Origin: Cordia subcordata
Taxonomy: Eukaryota; Streptophyta; Magnoliopsida; Boraginales; Cordiaceae
DNA: 64,000 bases
Direction of reading: 5' to 3'
Assembly: GCA_028554755.1 (NCBI GenBank)
Contig: JAPTOF010000005.1
Location: 744,001-808,000 of the forward strand
Shown here: positions 23,621-35,255 of the stretch, one piece after another
How positions within the stretch are numbered: the stretch's first letter is position 1
How the letters are laid out: the number at the start of each line of letters is the position of its first letter
Notes under the pieces: generated by a model
What the model saw: the letters and a program-made list of their open reading frames with translations, nothing else
Told to the model about the DNA's origin: nothing
Database searches by the model: none
Position numbers and translations under genes: made by a program

Positions 23621-25480
23621 TGATGTGTAGTGTTTTTGTGTGTGTTTGAATTGTTATTTGTCTATATTTTAGAGGTATATTGAGCTTAAATAGTTGCATT
23701 AATATAGTACTTGTGTTAGGTATAGGCTTAAGTGTATGCAACTGTACATAGTTGAGTTTAAAAGGTAAATGTTACATTAATGGCTTATTTTGGATATTGT
23801 GGGTGAGATTGAGGATAATTTGAAGATCAACGACAATGGAGATGTTTAAGCAAGGATTGGAAGCATAATTGAAGAGAAAAAGTGGAAGAAAATCAAGTTT
23901 GGAGGCTTCCAGACAAAGGTCAAGACAATTGGAAGCAAAACGAAGCTAAAACGATGCCAAAAGAGAGCAAAGAGGCACTACTAAAACACTGGCTTCAAAG
24001 TACCAATGCACCAGCTCACTATTCGGCCAAAAACAAAGAGCAAGCTTCTACTACTAGAATAGAGGCCCCTTGGTACTAGTGCTCTGGTTAAGTGTTCCGG
24101 TAGTCACAGAAATTAGCTATATAAGCCCGCTTTTGGTCATTTTATAAAACATTAAGTCATATTCTTTCACACCCATCTCCTAAACCTTAATTCCTCTTTC
24201 ACCAACGTCCAACACACACACTCACACACTTTTCACCTAGTCTTAAGCTCATTTGGAGGGTTTCAAACACTTGGAACAAAGACTACTCAAGAATGTTGTA
24301 CAAGAATTGCCAGGATGGAAGGGGAGTTTTCTATTTTCTCTTTCACCCTCTATTATATTATGTTTGAGTAGATTTGTTTAGGGTGATGACACTTGTGTAA
24401 TGGGTTGATTCTATGCTTCTATATTATGGGATTCAATGGCTTTATGTATATACCCATACTATGTTTTTCTTGTTTCAATGGCTATTGTTCAATACATGTC
24501 TAGGTGTTTGATAATATGCCTATGAGAGTTGCATATGTATAAATTGAAGTCTATTTGCTACTAAACACCTCTAGTCCATTCTATAATCATGTCTATGTGT
24601 TTATGTGTGGATCTTATGAAGTGGGTAATGCTTATATTCATGTCTATGTGCATGTTTGCATGCCTAGTAGTAAATATGACCTCAATATTGCATATATGTT
24701 GGTTCAAAAGTGTTTTTAATGGTGTAATCTGAGCATGACGATGTTTGGTAGTTGAATAGGTCCTTTTATTCATGAACACCTTGGCTTAGAACATGTATGA
24801 ATGCGTTAATAGGTCAAATCCCACTATTGTGACTCTAGAATGACAAAGCTTAATTAAAGGCTAATCTAAATCAAGTCTCCTTTGGCTTTAAATCTAGCCA
24901 ATAGGTTTTTAGGTAGATTTAGTCGACTCTAGCAATACTAGGTCTTGGCTTTAAATGTAGCCAATGATTTAAGTACTAGGGTGGGTTTGTTCTAGGTCAC
25001 CTAGGAAGCTAGTTAGTCACTCTTAATGCCGTAGGTCATAAGGGCCACGCCGTAGCTCTAGGAGACGCTGCCTTGGGACGGACCCGCATCAAGTCCTAGG
25101 GAGAAATTAGGATATTAACTAAGCAACCTAGTAAAAGAGCAATTGATGATTAAGCCATTCCATGTAATCCCATAGTATTGGAATCTAGGATCACCCATTA
25201 ACAAGTAGATGTTACCCTAATCCTTTCCACTTGTTAGTTCTCTCTGGATAGCTTGTCTTTATATTTTCCATTCCTATAGATGTAGTTTTATTTCTTTAAT
25301 TAGAAGTCTCGACCATCCAAAAACACCAAAAAAATAGTTAGTTTAAGTTTCCTTTTTGGTATGCTCTAGGACACATACGTAGAATCCACCCACAACATAG
25401 CTTCCCTGTGGTTCGACACCCGTTCTCGCACACACTACATTGCATCAATCTGTGCGTTTGTGGGTCTTTAGAGCTTGCAC
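23621..25480 (+). repeat. Gypsy LTR (TGATGTG family)
   Basis: Starts TGATGTGTAGTG after the purine tract. The U5 end carries the phrase TTCCCTGTGGTTCGACACCC at about 25403-25422, also present at 48150-48170 and, in minus orientation, in the LTRs at 27017 and 34550. A DUF-free 1.86-kb tract with no real ORF. The right boundary is uncertain by about 20 bases because LINE text resumes near 25481. Confidence 0.72.
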
Positions 25481-26303
25481 TCGAGAGATGACGATCACCC
25501 TCCTCTCCATGAAATGGTTCATGACATTTACATTCATGACACTTGGATTTGGCCCATTCAACTCCATCACCTAAATGCTCCCACTTTTCCATTTATAAAT
25601 GAAAATCCAAATTGCTTTCTTTGGAATTTGTCCCTAAATGGCCAATTTACTTTTATGCGTACTTGGGAATACATTAAAACTAAGGGGAAAAAGTTTATTG
25701 GCACAATATTGTTTGGTTTAAAGGGCACTCTTCTCTACATGCTTTCATTTGTTGGGTCACTTTTTGGATAAATTGAACACAAAATATCGCATTCTTGATT
25801 GGGATGCCAACATCAATCCTAGTTGTTCATTTTGCAATTTGGGTTGTGAAACAAAAGAGCATCTTCTCTTTGAATATTGCTTCACAAGGAGAATATGGAG
25901 AAAAGGGCTGCAACTTACACAAGCCAATGAATCCCTAATTGAATGGGAGAAGATTGTTGATTATATCACTCCCTTTGCACTTGAAAACAATTTGAAGGCC
26001 ACTATTATGAAGCACCTTTTGGGAGCAGCCATCTACCATGTTTAGATTGAGAGCAATTGTCAAATTTTCAACAAAGAAACCAAATCCAAAGACCAAATTT
26101 TCTCCACAATTTATAATGATGTTAGAATCAAATGTATTTTTGGGAAAAAGTTCACTTTCTATTCTATTAACAAAGCCATTTGTAAATCATGGGGACTAGA
26201 AGAAATACTTGTATAAGGGCAGTCCTCTTTCATTTTCGTTTTCTCTTGTACTTGTAAATATTTCTCTTTCAATGATATTCTCACTTACTTCATCAAAGGA
26301 AAA
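25481..26303 (+). mobile_element. LINE 3' end fragment, + strand
   Basis: This encodes the C-terminal part of ORF2 (LNGQFTFMRTWEYIKTKG, 25620-25690) and the zf-RVT tail (CSFCNLGCETKEHLLFEYC, RRIWRKGLQL, LLGAAIYHV; 25749-26045). Its 3' UTR ends in an A-rich run near 26296-26303. The Gypsy LTR lies directly upstream. It meets the minus-strand LINE at 26304 tail to interior. Confidence 0.8.
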
Positions 26304-27016
26304 AAGAACTACCCATATAAGAAAGCCAATAGTTGGTCCAACAATCAAGCTTACCGTTGATTTTTTCCAAGAGAGGGCAACAATCACCTTTTCTAGGCTT
26401 CCTTGTGACAAAGGGAACACCAAAGTATCTTATAGGGAAAGACCCTTCATTAAACTCCAAATTATCAAGGATAGCAAGCTTTTGATCATAATCAAGGCCA
26501 CCAAGAAAGATATCACTTTTTGAGGTATTCACTTTCAAACCCGAAAAGGAATGGAAGGTGTTCAACATCTCTATCACACACTCAATGGAATCCATGTTGC
26601 TTTTGCAAAAGATAAGAGATCATCGGCAAATCAAAGATGATTGAGCTTCAAATTTGCACATTTGGGATGATAACTAAATCTTGAGTCTTGATCCAACTTA
26701 TTAAGCATACAAGAAAGTACCTCCATGCAGATAACAAAGATATAAGGAGAGAGAGGATTACCTTGTCTAACTCCAATTGCACCATGAAAAAACCCTTCAA
26801 GACTACCATTCAAAGCAATAGAAAAGCTTGGGAAAGTAATGTATGCCATAATCCAAGTCACAAAGAGAGTAATAAATCCAAAAGCAATAAGTGTGATTCA
26901 ATAAACTTCCAATCAAGAGAGTCAAAAGCCTTCATGATATCTACCTTAAGAGCATGTCTAGAAGAAATATGAGTTCTAGAATATCCTCTAAATAGGTCAT
27001 GAGCCACAAGGATGTT
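26304..27016 (-). pseudogene. Host LINE (level 0), RT middle part
   Basis: Minus-strand frames carry LKVDIMKAFDS-like text near 26950, SIALNGSLEGFFHGAIGVRQ, GNPLSPYIFVICMEVLSCML (26861-26631), FADD near 26606-26622 just after an in-frame stop, then SGLKVNTSKSDIFLGGLDYD and YFGVPFVTRKPRKGDCC (26595-26293). It continues the RT at 29034-29470 across the Gypsy LTR. The 3' end is lost at 26304. Confidence 0.85.
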
Positions 27017-29033
27017 TTATACACTATTTGTGCACGAGCCTAAATAGCCCACAAGTGCACCGGTCATGTATAGTACGGTGTGTGTGAGTGTGGGGTCAAA
27101 TCTACGGGGAGGCCTAATGTGTATGGTGTCCTAAGCTATGTATGTCTTAATAGCTACGTGTTAGGTCCCTAAACTATGATGTTTTGGGGGTTTTTAGCTA
27201 TGCGTGACGAGGGAATCAAGTGATCTAAAGGGATTCAAATGTCGAAAATAGGGGACTAAGGTGATTATTTCTTATTTATGGTGATTACTATGTCTAGGGT
27301 TACTTGATGGATTATGCTAAGTACTCTAATCTAAACCTATAATTAGCCTCCTAATTGGTATCTTTAGCCTCAGTGCGGGTCCGTCCTAAGTGGCGATGCC
27401 TAGTAATATAGCATAGTCTTTATGACTTAGAAATTAAGGCTAGCCAATAAGGTTCTTGGTGAGTGTAGATCGATCTAACCCTAGCATGTAGTCCACAAAT
27501 TAGTTCCCCAATTGGACCCTAGGACTCGGTACGAGTTCGTCCCTAAGCTTCACCCTACTTAGAGCTATGGCGTGGTCTTCATTAACCTAGGGTGTTAGGG
27601 TGGAGTAACTAGCCTTCCTAAGTGAATTAAGGTCAAGTAAACCTATCTAGACTCCTACTGGCCAGATTTAAAGCCCAAGGGGAATCGACCTAGGCTAGTT
27701 ACTAGTTGTGCACCATCGATCGCATCACAATAGCAGAAATAGACATTAAAGCACAAAGCAAACACATCTAGGGCATGGCATTCAAGAATACACCAGTATA
27801 TTCTACTACTAAACACATAGACATGCTTAGATTACACCAATTTAAGCAATATCACCCGACATGTAAGCAATAGAAGCTATTTATGCTATTAAGTATGCTA
27901 ACACACATATAGATATGTATATAATCATACCCACTTCATGTAATCACCACACAAACACATAGATATGCTAGCATAATGATTTAGAAATTGTTAATAACAC
28001 AATAGACTTCAATATACATATGCTACATCATTTAGGCATTTCAACAAACACATGGACATATACGTAAAATAGCTTTTGAAACCCTCAGCATAAAGCATAT
28101 ATACATAAATCCATCAAGTTACCATTAATAAAAAGTAGTAATCAATCCATAAATACAAGATATAATCACCCTACTTAACTCTAATCATACATAAATTAAC
28201 TTAGGATAAAAGGAGACAAAGAGGCTATCTTTTTATCCAAAACCATATCTTTACAATCCAAGAGCTATGCCCAAATCCATGTGTTTGATCCTCTTAGAGG
28301 CTTGATTTCTAGTGCTAAAATGTGTTTAGAAGTGAGGGTGTGAGGTGATTTTTGGTGGATTTTGGGTTTAGGGAAATAGGTGTTTGATTTGGTTGGTGTT
28401 CTCCCTCAAAAGTGGCTTAAATAGAGCTATTAATACGTCCAACCAGGGGCCCAACTAGTCAACCGACTTTGGGGCTAAGTCATTTGGCTAAAATTGGCCC
28501 AGAATCTAATCTGGCCGGTCGACCGGCAGAAGCTCAACTGGCCTTGATAATAAAATGTTCATATCTTGCTCATTTTGGCTCTGATTTTGTGCACCATTTT
28601 TTCTACAGCTTTGTATCGTCGTGGGGGACCTCCCAAGACATCATTTGTGCCCTAAAACATGTTCAAAATTTCTCCATGTCCTTTGTGGTTGCACGCACTG
28701 AATTTAGCTCCCGTTGTGCTCGGTTTTTCCTCAGTTGCTCATTCCTTCACCCAGCCACTTTCAAATGCACTTTTCTTCATTCCTTTATGTCCTTGGATTT
28801 GTTCCACACACCAAGCACACTCAATTAAGTTCCAATTATCTTCCCCAATCTCACCTAAAAACAAGCAATAAATGTGCATTAGTGTAGCATTTAAGTCTTA
28901 ACTTCAACTGTGAACATGTAAACTCTAATATGCACAAGTATGACCTAAATGCTATAATACATTAAATTAAGCTTAAAACACCTCAAAATAAGTATATACA
29001 TGCAATATATAAACACACAAAACAAACACATCA
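27017..29033 (-). mobile_element. Gypsy solo LTR inserted in LINE RT
   Basis: About 2.0 kb, minus orientation. Its start TGATGTGTTTGTTTTG is at 29033. Near its other end (27060-27110) lies the U5 phrase shared with the other Gypsy LTRs. The LINE reading (NEN|IL) is split exactly here, with ATGTT (27012-27016) and ATATT (29034-29038) as a 5-bp target duplication with one mismatch. No internal domain is present, so it is a solo LTR. A perfect 14-bp palindrome GCCGGTCGACCGGC lies at 28514-28527. Confidence 0.78.
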
Positions 29034-30080
29034 ATATTCTCATTAATAAGCCTTCCTTTAATGAAAGTATATTAGCTCCAAGAAATGATGCTAGGCAAGC
29101 AATCTTAAATTCTATTAGAAAGAATCTTGGAGATGCATTTGTAAATGGTGTTGCAACAAGAAATGGGCCTAAAGTCCTTAACCAAAGAGGGGTTTGAGAC
29201 CTTAGGAACAAGAGCAATGTAAGTTTCACTAATCTCTTTGGGAAGCTTCTTTGATCTAAAGAATGAATCAGTTGCATTTTGTACATCTTGGTCAACAATA
29301 TCCCAAGCCACCATGCAAAAGTGAAATGTATACCCATTTGGCCCCAAAATTTTGTTTGGATTAAGTGAAAAAATGGTGCTTTTGATTTCCTCCATAGTGA
29401 TAGGTGCAACAAGTTTATTAACACAATTCTCATCAATAGTCTTACCAATGATGCCCTGGATAATATCAACAATTACATCAATAGAAGTTGGAGTGCCAAA
29501 AAGACCTTAAAAGGAAGAAATGAATTCATCTTTGATCCCCTCTTTGGAAGTAATAAATTCCCATTTGTATCTTGTATGGCATAAATTGTGTTCTTGCATT
29601 TTCTTCCCTGAATGGTGTTGTGAAAGAACTTAGTGTTGGCATCAACATAATTGATCCAATTAAGCCTAGATTTTTGGTGAAGCATTTTCTTGTAAGTTTC
29701 CTCCAATTCATCAATCCGCAACATAATATCGTTCTCTTTGTTGATATTCTCATCAAGGATGTTCCCATTAAGAATATCAAATTAGACCTCCATGAGATTC
29801 TCCTTGAGACACTCGATTTGATAAGGGATGCAAGAAAAATGAAGCTTGTCAAATTCTTTAAGTTCTTTCTTCAGGATTTTTTGCTTTTGAAATAAGATGA
29901 ACATTAGAAAGCATAATAAGTAGACAATGGTCCGAGGTCCTCGGGTTTTCCAAAGTGAGAAAGAGACCATCCAAGTGCTCTATCCAAAAAAAATTGAGAA
30001 GGGCCCTATCAAGCTTATTTGCAATGATGTTGTCTCTAGTGCTTTTGTTAGTCCAAGTAAAGTGAGGGCTAATGGCTTTG
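29034..30080 (-). pseudogene. Host LINE: endonuclease C-part, linker and RT start
   Basis: The minus strand carries KAISPHFTWTNKSTRD and TSDHCLL (30094-29900), the linker FQKQKILKKELKEFDKLHF (29880-29820), YKKMLHQKSRLNWINYVDAN (29724-29640) and the RT start LGPNGYTFHF / SLVKDFRPISCCNTIYKC (29395-29105). About 45 residues normally found between DHC and the linker are missing. Frameshifts are present. It joins to 32506 on one side and 27016 on the other. Confidence 0.85.
30064..30080. repeat. Target-site duplication, left copy (ORF1-only LINE)
   Basis: GAGGGCTAATGGCTTTG here against GAGGGCCAATGGCTTTG at 32506-32522, one mismatch in 17. Confidence 0.85.
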
Positions 30081-32505
30081 TTTTTGCGAGGCAAGAAAGA
30101 AATTTATTTCAATCGCAAATGGGTACAAAACCATCTATAAACCCCAAGTCAAGGATACAATAAGAAGGAAATGATGACTTAACTTAGGGAATATTCAGAA
30201 AAAAAAAAAAAAAAGGTTAAGAACCCACTACACCATCAAAGAACAAAGAAAAAAAGCAAAGAGGGGAAAAAAACAAAGATGCAAAAGCTTAAGTGTAGCC
30301 ACTTAAAGGAGGGAAGACGTAAAGTTCAAAAGAGGAACATCCCTTGGCTCTATGTCAGGGTCAACCGTGATCTTACCTTCAGTGGCTAATTGTGTTTCTA
30401 GTTGAGAAACCTCCCTAGAAGATAAGCTTTGTATAGCATCATTAATCCTTGTCTCAACCATATTGTCTTCATCATTATTTCCATCTTGAATATCAAGTAT
30501 AGCAAATTTATTCCCAACAAGTGACTGCTTTGCATTCAAGGATGAACCTTTAAGTGGATTGCTTGTGACTTGTAGAGAGGGTACATTACCATGAAAAGAC
30601 ATTGCATTGTCAATTAGCTTCCAAATCTTTTTAGTATGCACATTTTTCCATTTATTCCTATTCTTTTCTTTCCTCATATCATTTTGGCTAGAGTGCATTG
30701 GAACATTATTTAAGGATAAGAGCTTGAAATGTGACTAACAAACTTGCGAAAAGTGTAAGCCATGGGCTTCCAAGTATATTCAATGTCAACTTTGACCCAT
30801 TCACCATTTCTCATTTTAATATACGTGTAATATGGTAAGTCTTTAGTAAGATCCATCTTGATGCAAACTCTAGTGAAACTAACAAAAGTCCTAGACTCTG
30901 TAAGTTTATCCATCTACAATGGATAACCAATGGTGCTTGCAATGTAACTTCAACCCTTACAGGTGATTAACGAGCAAGGCACATTTCTAAACTTGACCCA
31001 TAGAGGCACCCTTTCACAACTAAAATTTAGGTATTGAGCATTAGCATCTGATTTTCTAAGGACAAAGGGATGATGGTTTACATGCCATTGTTGTTCAACT
31101 ACATGATCACTATATTCATCATTTTCAAATTTGAATACAAAGAAGCCATGCTCTGATGATTTGATTTCAATGTGGCTGTATTGCTTCCATTGTGTTTCAA
31201 CCATTCTTTTGATAAGAAAAAAGGGGGAAGTTTGTCAATAAATTGACCAATTAAACAGCATTGCCAATGTACATCCCCTTTAACAAATATTTCCTCGAGG
31301 AAGGGGATAGCCCCAATCAAACTATTTTCCTCAATAGGCTGAAAATTTTCAAGTTTGCGAGTATTATAGAGGTTACCTATATAGGTTTTTTGCCAATCCT
31401 TGGAGAAGTTCCAAGTTGCTGGAGTGATTTGAGCATAAGGGTAGAGCATGGGAGCTTAAAAAATGTGGGAATTATTGGATGGGGGCAAGTTGATTATTGC
31501 TGGACAATAGCATAAGTAATTGGGCAGAATGAAGCCTTTTAGAACATGTTATTTGTTGCATAGAAATGTTGTGTGTTAGCTATCATATCATCCAAAAGAG
31601 AGGCCTTTGACTTTTCAAATTTGGACCAGAAAATGGAGGAAAATATGAGTGGAAAGAGTCCACAACACGTGCAAATTGGGTCTATCTCGATTGTGTAGCA
31701 TGATTTGATCCAAAGTCACAGTTTGCCATCTAATGCTCCAAATCCACATGATTGAGCTTAGGGTTGGTACGAGCATTAAATGGGGCCTTGACCGGGTTAG
31801 AAAAAGATGTTTAAGTTGTCAAAAAAAGCTCCACATGGTTAGCCAAAGTACAACCATCTTCCTTTTGACTAAACGAAGCTTGCAAATGACCATCAGTTAA
31901 AGACTTTTTAAGTTTGTCATCTTTGAGTGCCATTTTCCCGACTGAGAGAGAGCTACAATCACGTTGAAGAGCTTGATACGAAGAGGATTTAGTTGTTTGG
32001 GGAGAAATCTCCATGGCAAGATGAGAAGAATAAGCTCCATATGCCATAGGCGAAGATGACTCACTAATCGGCATGGAAGTAGCGCCACAATTGAGCACCT
32101 GAGTTTCCTACCTATAGAAATTCCCCTCCTTTTGGAGATTATGACTTTTAGCAATAAGGCTTCGAATAAGGGCTTTTTTAGCTTCGTCATCATGGAAGGA
32201 TGGACCTCATTAAAGGTTTCTTCTATTCTAGCAAGTAAATTATTCCCAAGCAAACCCGAGAAAGAAGAAAGGGTTTCTTAGAGTGAGTGGAGTTAGATGT
32301 TGAGGAAGGAAGGGAAGCAAACTCCGTATCACAGCAAGCTTCATAAGCCATTTTAAACTCGAGGCTAGAGTTAATAGAGTGCTCTTCATCTTTAGGGAGC
32401 AAGGAAGAGTTATCATTTCCAGTTCCACTTGGAGCAATTTCTTCATAAGACTCTTTTGGTTTTGCATTAATAGCTTTAATTCTAGCACTTTTCCTAGAGG
32501 ATGTA
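30081..32505 (-). mobile_element. ORF1-only LINE (non-autonomous, no ORF2)
   Basis: 2425 bp bounded by a 17-bp target duplication inside the host endonuclease. Read on the minus strand it begins in ORF1 (STSSRKSARIKAINAKPKES, 32505 onward), goes through the DUF4283 domain (FKFENDEYSDHVVEQQWHVN and LNFSCERVPLWVKFRNVP, 31204-30950), FTRVCIKMDLTKDLPY and VKVDIEYTWKP (30913-30710), a basic C-terminus (30698-30303), then a short 3' UTR and a T-run (A-tail) at 30081-30085. No endonuclease or RT is present between ORF1 and the tail. The zinc knuckle seen in related ORF1s is degenerate here (its cysteines are absent at the YTWKP position). It must have been mobilised by another LINE's ORF2. Confidence 0.78.
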
Positions 32506-33030
32506 GAGGGCCAATGGCTTTGACTTCATGCAACATGGCTTGATTAATGCAATGATTGCAATCCCAAGCACTTGAGGGAATAGAAGAAGAAGATCTATCT
32601 CTATAATGCAAAACTTGATTGAAATCTCCAAGAATACGAAGTGGCCCATCATCACACCACTTGCTCTACTTTAAGATTCTATCCAAAGATGCCTTCTTCT
32701 TGTGAGATCATTCCTACCATAGACAAAAGCACAAAAAAAGAACAAAGTGAAGGAAATTCAAAGTGGCAAAAGATACCTTGATCCATAGAGTCAATGATGT
32801 TGGTTTTGATGTCTCCAAAAGAGCCAAATCCTTCCAACCATATTCTCATCCATGAAGTTAACAAAACCCAAGGCATCAAAATAAGTAGCAATGGATTGGT
32901 CATTAGTCAATTTGGTCTTCAAAATGCAAAAACAATCTAAAAGATGCTTGTTGATCAAAAACTTCACGTCCTTTTGTTTGTTTAGGGAATTAAATCCCAT
33001 AATATTCCATGAGAAAAAATTCATTTAGGG
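32506..33030 (-). pseudogene. Host LINE ORF2 start: endonuclease N-part
   Basis: A minus-strand ORF starts at 33024 with MNFFSWNIMGFNSLNKQKD, where WN-x-G holds the catalytic asparagine of the endonuclease fold. It continues with ILKTKL and MVGRIWLFW, then a frame shift, GDFNQVLHYRDRSSSS near 32620 and NQAMLHEVKAIGPL at 32506, which reads on into KAISPHFTWTNK at 30080. This continuity proves the insertion between. Confidence 0.85.
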
Positions 33031-34549
33031 GATGGAATAGAAGCCGACTACCCTAAAGGTATGCTTGACCTATCATCATTTGCTTAGGCAATGATTTCCC
33101 CTTCATTTTTGTTTCTACCATCTTGAGTGTTTTGAGCAAGTATTTCACCCTCCTCAATTCTATCAACTCCATCAAGAGCATTATAAGGATTAGCGATTTG
33201 GATAATGGATCCATGCTTTGGCTTAGAGGTAGATGTAACCATATCTCATTTTTCAACAACCCCTTGACTAGGATTAGAAGAAATGTCCGCCTCTTGATCA
33301 TTGTTTTGCAATTTTCATAGTGTGGAACTTGCCTATCAAGAGAAGCTTTCTTTTTCCCAACAACCTTCCATGTATCAATAGTTTTTGGCTTTCGGGCAAT
33401 TAGGGCCAACTTTTGAATATTGGCTTGTTGAACCTTAGGCTTCAATGGGCATTAATCCTCAATATAACCCATCATCTTGCAATGAGCACACATACTAGGC
33501 TTCCAAGCATACTCCACCTCAACTTTAGTTCTAGAACCATCCCTATGTTTAGGGAAAATTTCATCCAGAAGCTTATCATCAAAGTTGACCTCAGTGCAAA
33601 CCCTAGCAAACTCAAGATTTCTTCTAGCTTTGGTTTGAGCATCAATTTGTTTTGGTCTCCCGATGAAAGATGCCATATAACTAAATCCTCAATTCAACCA
33701 TAAACTAAGAGGACCATTTTTGAGTTTGACATAAAGTGGAACCTTATTGCAAGAAAGATTGACAAATTCAAGATGAGGTTGCCACTGTCTAAGGAGTAAT
33801 CGTCTATGATTAATGTGCCACAATTGTTGGAGTACCCTTTGGCAATACTCTTCCTTTTCAAACTTAAACATAAAAAGATCCTTGCCTTTAGGATATATGT
33901 TAACTTTCTCAAATCTCCACCAAGCATTATAAACCATGTTCTTAATAAGGTAGAATAGGGGAAAGGCTTTAAGAAATTGCACAACTAGGGAATGTGTCCA
34001 AAAGGCTTCACTATCATCATATAAGTCTTGTGGGGATCTTTCACGTCTCCAACTCCATCCTAAGTTTTAACCTCAAATTCTTCTTCTAAATGCAAATTTG
34101 TTTCCATGTATTTAGCAAAATCATCTTCCCAGTCATTTGTCAGGTCATTAGGAGTAGGTTCATACCTAAAGAGGAGTAGCCGCTTCCAAGTATTTGGTTG
34201 AGAACCATCTCCATGTTCCTTTCCATTTTCGGCCAAAGCATTAGCATCTTTCCTTGTGCTACTTTTTGCATTTTGGCCATGAGGATTGGTAAATGTTGAC
34301 ATGGAATTTTAAATAAGTTGGCTGCCATGTCACTTACATGGTGGGCCATGGCATGCACATGTGGATCAACATTTTTGGCTCTTCTCGAAATTGATGAGAG
34401 AAGGGGAACCACATTTGCTTTTTCATTTGAAAAGAGTAGGCCAATTTGAATCTTGTTTGAGTCTTCTTTTGGAGACAAAGAGTGGCTAATGTGACTAGGA
34501 AAAGGACAATCCTCATGTACTATCCTAGCCGAAATGTCAACATCCTAGA
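33031..34549 (-). pseudogene. Host LINE ORF1, DUF4283 and zinc-knuckle part
   Basis: Minus strand: acidic spacer (34516-34060; TPNDLTNDWEDDFAKYMETN), DUF4283 (33982-33689; FMFKFEKEEYCQRVLQQLWH, LEFVNLSCNKVPLYVKL), 33676-33452 (LEFARVCTEVNFDDKLLDE, VEVEYAWKPSMCAHCKMMGY) with a CCHC knuckle whose histidine is tyrosine, then a basic tail to 33053. ORF1 binds LINE RNA. It ends 29 bases before the ORF2 start at 33024. It is split at 34549 by the Gypsy LTR and resumes at 38329. Confidence 0.85.
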
Positions 34550-35255
34550 TGATGTTGTTTTAAAAACCCACAAGTGCACAGATCAGAAGTAGTATAGTGT
34601 GTGCAAGAGTATAGGTATCGTCTCCTCAGGGAGGCCTCTAACTATAGTTCTAAGTCCTATGTGTCCTAGATTAACTACGTGTAGAAACGAAATTATTTTT
34701 GAGATTTTTTGAATTTTGAATTGAAGGGAACTCTAAATTAAAGACTAAATTAAACTACCTAAACTAACGTGTGCAATAAAAAGACAAGCAAACTAAAGAG
34801 GGATAGCTGATTAAATCAAAAAAAGAAAAGACTAGGGCGATTACTACTCTATTATGGGGTTGGGATTTTATTCTTGCTTTAAGTATTTTGATGGCTTTAA
34901 TAGCTTCTTTTAGAGGTCCAAATTCACTAACTGTATTATCCCTAATTCTTGGTGCAAGTCTATCCCTAAGTGAATTCTACTTAGAGTATAACCTTGTCTT
35001 TATTAACTGCGATTTTAGGGCTTAGTTGGTTGAGATTGTTAGATCGGCGTGAATAATACACTAACCTAGGGTTTAAACTGTTAACTATGTTTCAAACTAA
35101 GGCTTAATCCACCCAAGTTCAACTAAGTGTAATGAGTGACCTATTAGTTTTATTTCATCCTAAAGACCACATATTAAACCTAATTATAAAATCAAGCACA
35201 ATTAATCAACACTATATAAGCAGATACAAAAAATTAATAGCATAATAATATATGT

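Noticed and set aside
28469..28828. 119-codon + strand ORF
   Set aside because: Entirely inside the Gypsy solo LTR, with no motif.
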